Of a DNA stretch of 47,775 bases, positions 1 through 7,342 are shown one piece after another. The first letter of the stretch is position 1. Each line of letters opens with the position of its first letter. This DNA is from an uncultured Lachnospiraceae bacterium (GTDB taxonomy: Bacteria > Bacillota > Clostridia > Lachnospirales > Lachnospiraceae), in contig CANDAG010000028.1 of NCBI GenBank assembly GCA_947382625.1, forward strand, positions 1 through 47,775, given 5' to 3'. The notes under the pieces were generated by a model that saw nothing but the letters and a program-made list of their open reading frames with translations, was not told the origin of the DNA and did not search any database. A program made the position numbers and the translations under genes.

Positions 1-690
1 AGGTCTCCGTACTAGTCTCCGTAGAGGTCTCCGTGCTGGTCTCTGTAGAAGTTTCCGTACTGGTCTCTGTGGAAGTCTCCGTGCTGGTTTCTGTGGAAGT
101 TTCCGTACTGGTCTCCGTGCTGGTCTCTGTGGAGGTCTCTGTACTGGTTTCTGTAGAAGTTTCTGTACTGGTCTCTGTACTTAACTCTGTAGAAGTTTCC
201 GTGCTGGTTTCTGTAGAAGTCTCCGTACTGGTTTCTGTAGAGGTCTCCGTACTGGTCTCTGTGGAGGTCTCCGTGCTAGTCTCTGTAGAGGTCTCTGTAC
301 TGGTCTCTGTGGAGGTCTCCGTGCTAGTCTCTGTAGAGGTCTCCGTACTGGTTTCTGTACTGGTCTCCGTGCTAGTCTCTGTACTTAACTCTGTAGAAGT
401 CTCCGTGCTGGTTTCTGTGGAGGTCTCCGTACTAGTCTCTGTAGAGGTCTCTGTACTGGTCTCTGTGGAGGTCTCCGTGCTAGTCTCTGTAGAGGTCTCC
501 GTACTGGTTTCTGTACTGGTCTCCGTGCTAGTCTCTGTACTTAACTCTGTAGAAGTCTCCGTGCTGGTTTCTGTGGAGGTCTCCGTACTAGTCTCTGTAG
601 AGGTCTCTGTACTGGTCTCTGTAGAGGTCTCCGTACTGGTTTCTGTACTGGTCTCCGTGGAGGTCTCTGTACTGGTTTCTGTACTCGACT
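1..690 (-). repeat. 12-bp tandem repeat array coding for TETS, with nested higher-order duplications
   Basis: About 57 in-frame copies of a 12-bp unit (ACG/ACA GAG ACC TCT type) fill this stretch. A marker variant (TTAACT on the plus strand) sits at 181, 385 and 541, spaced 204 and 156 bases apart, which are multiples of 12. The 156-base block at 385-540 is nearly repeated from 541 onward with an internal 24-base loss. All changes keep the reading frame. This pattern fits slipped-strand or recombinational length variation. Confidence 0.9.
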
Positions 691-1840
691 CACCGGATGA
701 CTCCGTACTACTCAACATGCTTGACGCCGTACTCTGATCTTTTATTTGATCTGCAATTGCTTGATTATCATTAATTACTTTGGTGAAAGCCTCCATTTTA
801 CGGTCTGTATACCACTTATTCAGCTCACCTTTACCAATACCAGCCGCCCATTCAAAGAAACCACCTTTGTGCAACTCATCTGCCTGCTGCATTGCCTCCA
901 TAAGGTATGATATGGTATCAGGATCCCCAGGATTTTTCCCTGCTGCAAGACATTTTTTTTCATATTCCTGATTAATTAAGCTTTCATATTCCGCAGTTAC
1001 TCTATCTGCTTCATCCTTTAACAGCCAATTAGTCACACTACTAGCCGTACTCTCAGGCTTCTCCAACAACGTATCCGTCCCAAACAAATCAAAGAAATTC
1101 AAAAGTCCATTTTCCGACATCAAATGAATTTCGCTTTCCGTTGCCAGAACACTTTCACTCTCTGACGCGCTAATGCTCTCGCTGGTTGCCAGGCTCTCGG
1201 AAGTTTCAGCATTCTCACTGTCTGCAGCACTTTCTGAATCTTCTGCTTTTTCACTGCTCACAGCACCGCTTTCGCTTGCAACCGCATCACTTTCACCATC
1301 GGGTGCACTGCTCTCACTGCTTGCCGCGCTGTTATCATCTGTAGAGCCTTCTTCTTTATCCGTAGGTTCTTTGTTCTCTGCCCCATCTTCTTTGTCAGAT
1401 TCCTTATCCTCAGTCTCCTCCTCACCAGGTTCTTTATCTGTTGAGTTATCGCCGTCAGCCGGCTCCTTGTTTTCCGCGTCCTCCCCATCGTCGGGATCCG
1501 GATTCTCTGTCGTATCGTCATCAGCAGGTTCTTCGTCATCTATATCATCTTCAACAGATTCTTTATTCTCTGTCTCATTATCATTAGCAACGCCCTTATC
1601 CTCTGTATCGCCTTCGTTGACAGAATCATTGTTTTCTCCGTCATTTCCATCATCCAGCACATCGTTCTCAACAGGAACCTCTTCCGTGAGTTCTACCACA
1701 GTCTCCTCTTCTGAGCCCTGCTTTACCTCGTCAAGTTCCTCTGCATACACAACATCACAGTCCTGCATCACACTTGCACCACTGAGAGCAACGCCTGTAG
1801 CGACAATGGTCTTCATGACCTTTCCCTTTTTCTTGCGCAT
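1..1840 (-). CDS. Secreted acidic surface protein with long TETS repeat tail (C-terminus beyond window)
   Basis: The frame is open from an ATG at 1840 to the window edge (613 codons, 3' partial). A GGAGG ribosome binding site lies 6 bases upstream. Residues 1-35 form a signal peptide (basic MRKKKGK start, short hydrophobic core, VYAEE cleavage region). Residues about 36-235 are highly acidic and rich in D, E, N, S and T. A compact domain follows at about 240-370, containing TASSVTNWLLKDEADRV, WAAGIGKGELNKWY and a Trp-rich helical pattern; I do not recognise it. From about residue 385 to the edge the chain is almost pure Thr-Glu-Thr-Ser with occasional TELS units. This is the architecture of a cell-surface protein held out on a stalk. 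A sorting signal would be expected further left but cannot be seen. The plus-strand VEVSVLVS reading is a shadow of this frame. Confidence 0.8.
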   Translation of the reverse strand, partial: MRKKKGKVMKTIVATGVALSGASVMQDCDVVYAEELDEVKQGSEEETVVELTEEVPVENDVLDDGNDGENNDSVNEGDTEDKGVANDNETENKESVEDDIDDEEPADDDTTENPDPDDGEDAENKEPADGDNSTDKEPGEEETEDKESDKEDGAENKEPTDKEEGSTDDNSAASSESSAPDGESDAVASESGAVSSEKAEDSESAADSENAETSESLATSESISASESESVLATESEIHLMSENGLLNFFDLFGTDTLLEKPESTASSVTNWLLKDEADRVTAEYESLINQEYEKKCLAAGKNPGDPDTISYLMEAMQQADELHKGGFFEWAAGIGKGELNKWYTDRKMEAFTKVINDNQAIADQIKDQSTASSMLSSTESSGESSTETSTETSTETSTETSTETSTETSTETSTETSTETSTETSTETSTELSTETSTETSTETSTETSTETSTETSTETSTETSTETSTETSTETSTETSTELSTETSTETSTETSTETSTETSTETSTETSTETSTETSTETSTETSTETSTETSTETSTETSTETSTELSTETSTETSTETSTETSTETSTETSTETSTETSTETSTETSTETSTETSTETSTETSTET

Positions 1841-1949
1841 GACTTTCCTCCTTTTTTCTGTCACTGCATAACACTTGTCTGAAACTTTTCCTTATATTTT
1901 AAATGAAGCAATCTTAAAAAAAGGATTACACTTTTCTCCATTCTTAAAT

Positions 1950-1963
1950 TTTTCTAAATTTTT
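1950..1963 (-). promoter_or_regulatory. AT-rich motif copy upstream of the surface gene
   Basis: The 14-mer AAAAATTTAGAAAA (minus strand) occurs here, 110 bases before the surface-protein start, and again at 3248-3261, 107 bases before the SARP start. It overlaps the SARP stop codon. A shared regulatory role is inferred only; the sequence is AT-rich and chance is possible. Confidence 0.3.
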
Positions 1964-3141
1964 GACGAAATTGTATGATAACTGATATGTATCCCCTGCT
2001 CTCCCGCTCTTTTTCGAAAGCAGGTATCTACTCTCTCTACAAGCGCTGCACAATCCTTTTCCTGAATCCCTGACAAAATAATCAGATATTGACTTCGATT
2101 ATAACGGGTAAAGATATCCTCCCGACGCAGCATTTCCTGTAATGCACTCTCCAGCTGTTTTGCAATCGGCCCCAACCGTTTTCGGTCCATAAAAATCTTC
2201 TCATCCGCATCCATAATCGTGCAGAGCATGAGACAGCCTGAACGCCCGGTTCTCTCACTTCCTCGCTCCATAATGTGATAGCTGTCTACAAAACTGGGAT
2301 AAGAGCAAAAGTAAGCCCCTTTCTTCATTTCTTCTCTCAGTTCTCCCCGTATTCGCTCCACATCCTCAGTTCTCTTTTGAATCGCACTGTTCATCTGATG
2401 CAGACATTCCTGTATTCTTTCCGGAGGCTGCATATCCATCTCATCAAGATACATAGCCGTTACCTGCTGATAAAGATCCAAAGCCTCCAGATTACGTCCT
2501 CTGGCAATCAACGCTTCCAATTGCCAGGTCTGCCATTCGTCAAAAGGATATAAGTATGCCGCTTTACCGCACCGCTGCTGGATTTCCTCAAAGTTTCCTT
2601 CTCCCTTCAAAATGTTGCAGAGCTCCTCCAAGCAATTAAAATATTGATATTGGTAATGAGCACCTGTCTTCTCCACCCATTCTTCTCCTTCCAGCTCCGG
2701 CAAAAAATGTCCCTGATAAATATCACAACATTTCCTCAATAATTCTAATCTTTCCTCATCCTGGGCATAGCTGAGTTCGGCATTACATTGCCCGAAGGTA
2801 AGGGCATCTATTTCTATTGGAAATGGCGCTGCAAAGCGGTACAACTCATCATTTACTATAATATAATTTCCCTCCGGCAAACCGCTTTGTGCCAAAAGCT
2901 TTCGAAGCCGATATACGGCAACTCCCAAATTATTGACAGTATCAATATCCGCATCTGTTCCAAATAAGTCCCGTAGCAACTTATATCGCAAAATACCTTC
3001 TGCTCCGGCATGAAGAAGGATCATCAAAAGACGCAGTGGTTTTGTTGTCATTTTAGAACCTATTTGTAGCTCTTTTCCTTCATATATCATTTCCAATCTG
3101 CCAAGCATACGTATCTGAAGCCCTCTTCTTTTTTCTTTCAT
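1954..3141 (-). CDS. SARP/AfsR-like transcriptional regulator with BTAD domain
   Basis: A 395-residue protein. The N-terminus (IRMLGRLEMIYEGKEL, then KPLRLLMILL and a VYRLRKLL helix) matches an OmpR-like winged helix of the SARP type. Residues about 120-270 form the tetratricopeptide-like bacterial transcriptional activator domain (YQGHFLPELEGEEWVE, then ALIARGRNLEALDLYQQ). The C-terminal 110 residues resemble a degenerate GGDEF-like fold without a GGDEF signature. I chose ATG 3141, with AAAGG upstream; a GTG at 3267 would add a hydrophobic, cysteine-rich leader and is unlikely. It lies just upstream of the TETS surface protein on the same strand and divergent from an ECF sigma gene, so it may control that surface gene. 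The target is inferred. Confidence 0.75.
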   Translation of the reverse strand: MKEKRRGLQIRMLGRLEMIYEGKELQIGSKMTTKPLRLLMILLHAGAEGILRYKLLRDLFGTDADIDTVNNLGVAVYRLRKLLAQSGLPEGNYIIVNDELYRFAAPFPIEIDALTFGQCNAELSYAQDEERLELLRKCCDIYQGHFLPELEGEEWVEKTGAHYQYQYFNCLEELCNILKGEGNFEEIQQRCGKAAYLYPFDEWQTWQLEALIARGRNLEALDLYQQVTAMYLDEMDMQPPERIQECLHQMNSAIQKRTEDVERIRGELREEMKKGAYFCSYPSFVDSYHIMERGSERTGRSGCLMLCTIMDADEKIFMDRKRLGPIAKQLESALQEMLRREDIFTRYNRSQYLIILSGIQEKDCAALVERVDTCFRKRAGEQGIHISYHTISSKI

Positions 3142-3397
3142 CTGACATTTTACCTTTTTTCTACAAGTACAAATATATATACAAAAGAACGCGTTACATA
3201 TTAAAAGAGCATTTAAGAAATTAAAAAGGGTCAGTTTAGAGGAATTATTTTCTAAATTTTTAGTCACGCTCAGACAACTATGCTATAATAAGGAAACCAT
3301 CTATCAGACAATTTTCTGATTCCTCTGGTTTTCTCCAGAGATTTCTTATTGTAGAAATTGTGTTTTTGATGGGGATTGACGAGAAGGACAAATTCAC

Positions 3398-3994
3398 ATG
3401 GCAGCTTTAGATTATGATGATATTACCAGACTTGTGATCAGTGCGCAGAATGGGGATAACAACGCATTTGCCAAATTATATACCGCAACCTGCCAAAAGC
3501 AATATCTTTTTTCCTGCCGGTATCTGCAGGATGAACATATGGCACAGGACGCCTTGCAGGAAACCTATATCCATGCACTGAAAAATCTTCCTGCTTTAAA
3601 AAATCCAGCTCTTTTTATTGCATGGCTAAATCAGATCAACTTTCGTATCTGCTACAATATGCATAAGAAGCAGCAGCGTATTAATAAGGAAATCACAGAC
3701 TATTCTGCCACTGCAAACGAAATAAGCGGTAATAATGATCCTCACTTTTTGCATGCTCAAAGTCCTGAAGATATTCTGATCCGTATTGATTCCGCAAAGT
3801 ATATTATGAGTCAGATCCTGCAGCTTCCATATACTGAAGCCCAAGCAATCATTCTCAAATATTACCGGAATATGAAATACCAGGAAATAGCGGAGTATAT
3901 GAATATCAGTCTGAGTTCTGTTAAACGTTATCTGCGTAATGGCCGAAACCGTCTGTCCGCAATATTTCAATCGCAGGAAGATCAGATTGTATGA
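3398..3994 (+). CDS. ECF-type RNA polymerase sigma-70 factor
   Basis: A 198-residue protein. Region 2 is visible at about 12-85 (AFAKLYTATCQKQYLFSCRY, QDALQETYIHALKNL), and region 4 at about 135-190 (LPYTEAQAIILKYYRNMKYQEIAEYM followed by the helix SLSSVKRYLRNGRNRL). There is no region 1 or 3, which is the ECF layout. AGAAGGA about 10 bases before ATG 3398 sets the start. It is transcribed away from the SARP regulator across a 256-base divergent gap. No intact anti-sigma factor follows: the next start overlaps the stop (ATGA) but soon runs into a hairpin. It probably directs transcription of envelope or surface genes; the regulon is not visible. Confidence 0.88.
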   Translation: MAALDYDDITRLVISAQNGDNNAFAKLYTATCQKQYLFSCRYLQDEHMAQDALQETYIHALKNLPALKNPALFIAWLNQINFRICYNMHKKQQRINKEITDYSATANEISGNNDPHFLHAQSPEDILIRIDSAKYIMSQILQLPYTEAQAIILKYYRNMKYQEIAEYMNISLSSVKRYLRNGRNRLSAIFQSQEDQIV

Positions 3995-4146
3995 ATGATA
4001 TTATTCAGAAATATATATTAACAAAGGCGTGCCCCTCCCCAGGTTTCACGCCTTTCTCCACTATCTTTATCACTTCTGCTCCGCCAAATAGATTCTGTAA
4101 ATCTCCTCCACCTCATAGCTTCCCGCCTGCCTCTGCGCCGCTATGA
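3991..4146 (+). pseudogene. 51-codon stub overlapping the sigma stop (possible lost anti-sigma gene)
   Basis: An ATG at 3991 overlaps the sigma-factor TGA in an ATGA arrangement typical of coupled genes. The reading starts MNDIIQKYILTKAC, then becomes proline/serine-rich as it passes through the hairpin at 4023-4055 and into the antisense of the nuclease remnant, ending at 4146. A plausible reading is the first dozen codons of a translationally coupled partner (often an anti-sigma factor) whose remainder was deleted. It may also be chance. Confidence 0.3.
4023..4055 (+). terminator. Hairpin after the sigma-factor gene
   Basis: A perfect 9-bp stem (AAAGGCGTG / CACGCCTTT) with a 15-base C-rich loop, 29 bases after the sigma stop. 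The T tract after the stem is weak, so termination is likely but not certain. Confidence 0.5.
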
Positions 4147-4393
4147 TCTTCGCAATATCAGCCAACTCCTCTTCCAGTTCCTCCGCGATCACTTCCAATG
4201 ATTTTTCCTTCTGCAGTTTCTTACATACAACTTTTATCAGATGCTTCTGGTTTTTGGCTCTCTCCTCAGCGATTCCCTCCTCAATTCCCTCCAGTTTCAT
4301 GTCCACAAACGCTTTACACATATCATATTCGTCTTCTTCGTAATTCATAACTTTATATTCCTCCTTATTGAATTGCCGTATTTTATTCCGCAT
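4070..4393 (-). pseudogene. C-terminal remnant of an Rpn-type recombination-promoting nuclease/transposase
   Basis: The 107-codon frame carries the usual tail of the family: YEEDEYDMCKAFVDMKLEG, a charged helix rich in EEGIAEERAK, and a short end. Just upstream in the same frame, beyond a stop, the sequence still reads FFLSGIPY, but the catalytic PD-(D/E)XK half is absent. The family is normally about 280-330 residues, so roughly two thirds is missing. I read it as a decayed copy. A short expressed protein cannot be excluded, but no good ribosome binding site precedes the first ATG. Confidence 0.5.
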
Positions 4394-4687
4394 ATAAGGG
4401 ATTCCTGAAAGAAAAAATGATAAGTCACAGATGTGATATCAGAATAAACAGATTCCCAGATATGGCTGAAGTGATGATAGCATAGTGTTACCTATTTTAC
4501 CAGTCATTTCCAAATCTTTTATTAAAAAGCAAATAAAAATTTAAGGAATATTTACCAAAAATCAAACAACGGATGCCAGGCTTCGCCAGACATCCTTATG
4601 CTAATAATATTTTACGCGGGTCACTACTTTCCCGAAGCAGTCCTCCCCGCGCAAAACAAAATTTTCCTTCAAATTTAATATTTCACA
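4394..4687. other. Gene-free 294-base stretch with hairpins
   Basis: No credible gene. It holds an imperfect hairpin at 4571-4596 (GGATG / CATCC arms) and a GC-rich structure at 4615-4654 (outer arms CGCGGG / CCCCGCG with a nested stem), just downstream of the cysteine hydrolase. The latter may serve as its transcription end, although a T tract is missing. The AT-rich part at 4480-4560 shows nothing else. Confidence 0.5.
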
Positions 4688-5227
4688 TCATCCCACTTCC
4701 ACCTGACACATCCTCATGGTGAGAAGCGCCGCCTCATGGCTTTCCGGCGTAACTCCCGCTGCGCAGGAGGCGTCTACCCTGATCACGGCTTCCGGCATTT
4801 TGGCCTTAAGCAGGAGGGCGTTGGACACCACGCAGATATCCGTGCAGAGCCCTACCAGCTCTATGTCAAGGTCTTCCGGCCTGCCGGCCGCCAATTCTGA
4901 AAGCTTCTGTGCCAGAACCTCGGAGCCAAAGGTAGGTTTATCAATGATTTCCGCACCGGCAGATGCCAGAGCCCCGGCAATCTCCGGACGGATCTCCCAG
5001 CCTTCGGTTCCCTTAATACAATGGGGCACCGGCAGGTGCTTTCCCTCTGAGGTCTCCATATAATTCTCCCCATGGGTATCTCTGGTGGCGAACACCAGAC
5101 TGCCATCCTGTCTGTAGCTTTCGATCTTCCTCACCACATTTTCCACGATGGCCTGAGCCTCCTTCGTACCCAAAGCGCCATCGATAAAATCGTTCTGCAT
5201 ATCTACCACTACCAAAATCTTCTGCAT
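4688..5227 (-). CDS. Cysteine hydrolase of the isochorismatase/nicotinamidase family
   Basis: A 179-residue cytoplasmic protein. The triad is visible: Asp9 in VVVDMQNDF, Lys97 in IIDKPTFGSE and Cys132 in GLCTDICVVSN. D50, H52 and H69 are placed like the metal ligands of nicotinamidases, so deamidation of nicotinamide or a related amide is the favoured activity. The exact substrate is not shown. Start 5227 has GGAGAG upstream; an upstream in-frame codon at 5248 lacks one. It follows the ABC exporter by 51 bases on the same strand and may be the last gene of that operon. Confidence 0.85.
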   Translation of the reverse strand: MQKILVVVDMQNDFIDGALGTKEAQAIVENVVRKIESYRQDGSLVFATRDTHGENYMETSEGKHLPVPHCIKGTEGWEIRPEIAGALASAGAEIIDKPTFGSEVLAQKLSELAAGRPEDLDIELVGLCTDICVVSNALLLKAKMPEAVIRVDASCAAGVTPESHEAALLTMRMCQVEVG

Positions 5228-5278
5228 AAGCCTCTCCTTTTCCAACAATAAACGTTAGCCAAGATACCTCAGCCAGCC

Positions 5279-7342
5279 TTAATCCAGCTCGCTGAGTCCT
5301 GTATACAATTCGTAGTACCGTCCCTTTTGTGCTAACAGATCGTCATGGTCACCACGCTCGATGATCTCTCCGTTTTCAAGAACCATAATGGCGTTGGCAT
5401 TGCGCACAGTGGAAAGCCTGTGGGCGATCACCAGTGTGGTCCTCTCCGCCATCAGGCGATCCATTCCCTTCTCAATATGCTTTTCTGTCCTGGTATCCAC
5501 GGAGCTGGTAGCTTCGTCCAGGATCAGGATAGGCGCCTTGGAGATCGCTGCCCTTGCAATATTGATCAGCTGCCTCTGGCCCTGGCTTAGGTTGGCGCCA
5601 TCTCCCTCTAACATGGTGTCATAGCCATGCTCTAAGTGAATGATAAAGGAATGTGCGCTCGCGGTCCTTGCTGCCTGCTCCACTTCCTCATCTGTAGCGT
5701 CCAGCCTGCCGTAGCGGATGTTTTCCCGCACAGTTCCCGTAAACAGATGGGTATCCTGCAGCACCATGGAAATATTTCTCCGCAGGGAATCCCTCTCCAG
5801 CTCTGTAACGGGAATACCGTCTATGGTAATTTGCCCCCCGTCAATATCATAAAACCGGTTGATCAGGTTAGTGATGGTGGTCTTGCCTGCCCCGGTGGAG
5901 CCCACAAAGGCGATCTTCTGTCCCGGCTTTGCATAAAGAGAAATGTGCTTCAGGATGGTTTTGTCCGGATTGTAGCCGAAGGTTACATCCGTAAGGGTCA
6001 CGGCACCCTTTACTTCCTTATAATAATACGCATCGTCCTCTTTGACAACATCTGTCAGGAATCCCTCTGATCCGGTAATGGCATTTTCCCTGGGGATCCG
6101 GTAAAAGCTCTTCTCCCCCTTACCGTCAGACAAGGGAGCCGCGCTGTCTGTATCTGCATTTCCGATCTGGCTTTCTCCTACAATCGCAATGGCATAAGAA
6201 GGATCCTCCTTCTCCGGTGCCTCGTCCATAACGGAAAATACGCGCTCCGCACCGGCCAAAGCAGAAAAGATAGTATTTACCTGCATAGCCACCTCATTGA
6301 TAGGCCTGGAAAACTGTCTGGAATAGTTGACAAAGACCGTCAATCCGCCGATGTCAAAGCCCCTGAGTACACAGAGAATACCGCCGATACAGGCTGTCAG
6401 GGAATAGCTGACCTGACTTAAATTTCCCATGACAGGACCCATGATCCCGCCAAAGAACTGGGCTTTGATCTGTTTGCCCCGCAGATCCTGATTCAGATAT
6501 TCAAACTCCTCACGGGACTCCTCCTCATGGTTAAATACCTTGACCACCTTCTGCCCTGTCACAGTCTCCTCAATATAACCGTTGATGGTACCGATGGCCG
6601 CCTGCTGTGCCCGATAGTACTTTCGGCTTCTGCCTCCCACGATCTGCACCGCCTTCAGCATCACCGGAACCATGGCTACGGTGATCAGAGTCAGCCACAC
6701 ATTGGTGTAGATCATCAGCGCAAAGGTTCCCACAATATTGATGGTACCGGAGATCAGCTGCACTACCGTATTGTTCAGCATTTCACCTACCGCATCCACA
6801 TCGTTGGTAAAGCGGCTCATCACATCTCCATGATTGTTTGTATCATAATAACGCACCGGAAGCTTCTGCATTTTGCCGAACAAGTCATTCCTGAGCTGAC
6901 AGATGGCGTTCTGGGATACTCCGATCATGATCCTCTGCTGGAGATACTGAGCCGCTACTCCTATCAGATAAATGACTGCCATGGTCAAAATCCCTTTTAA
7001 CAGAGTAGAAGTACCGCCCTCCGGGGATGTCAGACCGTTGATGATGGGCCGCAGCATATAAGAGCCCGCCAGATTGGCCACCGTACCGCCGATCACACAC
7101 AAAAACACGATAAACAGCTTCAGCTTTTCATGAGAAATATAGGCAAAGAGCCGTCCCATGGTCTTCTTTACATTTTTGGGCTTTTTTACCGGCATGCCGC
7201 CTCTGCCCCCCGGCCCTCTTCCCGGACCGCCGGGCCTGGGGCCTTTGGGCGCTCCCTGTCCGGGAGCTGTCATTTTATCTTCAGAGGTATTTAATTTACT
7301 CTCATATTTTTTTTGTAAATATTCCAGTTTTTCCTGTTTCAT
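5279..7342 (-). CDS. ABC exporter half-transporter, catalytic subunit of a heterodimer
   Basis: A 687-residue type IV exporter. After a Gly/Pro/Arg-rich cytoplasmic head (residues about 25-55) comes a six-helix membrane domain (about 65-370) and an ATPase domain: Walker A GSTGAGKTT near 481, signature LSQGQRQ, Walker B ILILDEATSSVD with a normal catalytic Glu, and the H-loop IAHRLS. The connection between the two domains is unusually long: about 70 extra residues with DTDSAAPLSDGKGEKS. It starts within the stop of the partner gene (TAATG). It should pair with that 577-residue protein to export drugs, lipids or peptides. Confidence 0.9.
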   Translation of the reverse strand: MKQEKLEYLQKKYESKLNTSEDKMTAPGQGAPKGPRPGGPGRGPGGRGGMPVKKPKNVKKTMGRLFAYISHEKLKLFIVFLCVIGGTVANLAGSYMLRPIINGLTSPEGGTSTLLKGILTMAVIYLIGVAAQYLQQRIMIGVSQNAICQLRNDLFGKMQKLPVRYYDTNNHGDVMSRFTNDVDAVGEMLNNTVVQLISGTINIVGTFALMIYTNVWLTLITVAMVPVMLKAVQIVGGRSRKYYRAQQAAIGTINGYIEETVTGQKVVKVFNHEEESREEFEYLNQDLRGKQIKAQFFGGIMGPVMGNLSQVSYSLTACIGGILCVLRGFDIGGLTVFVNYSRQFSRPINEVAMQVNTIFSALAGAERVFSVMDEAPEKEDPSYAIAIVGESQIGNADTDSAAPLSDGKGEKSFYRIPRENAITGSEGFLTDVVKEDDAYYYKEVKGAVTLTDVTFGYNPDKTILKHISLYAKPGQKIAFVGSTGAGKTTITNLINRFYDIDGGQITIDGIPVTELERDSLRRNISMVLQDTHLFTGTVRENIRYGRLDATDEEVEQAARTASAHSFIIHLEHGYDTMLEGDGANLSQGQRQLINIARAAISKAPILILDEATSSVDTRTEKHIEKGMDRLMAERTTLVIAHRLSTVRNANAIMVLENGEIIERGDHDDLLAQKGRYYELYTGLSELD

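Noticed and set aside
1-690. CRISPR array
   Set aside because: The 12-bp units are contiguous with no spacers and keep a reading frame.
33-737. Plus-strand ORF encoding VEVSVLVS repeats
   Set aside because: It is the reverse reading of the minus-strand TETS array, has no ribosome binding site, and the minus frame has a signal peptide and a complete 5' end.
1173-1871. Plus-strand serine/leucine-rich 232-codon ORF
   Set aside because: Shadow of the acidic region of the surface protein; composition follows from the complementary Asp/Glu/Ser codons.
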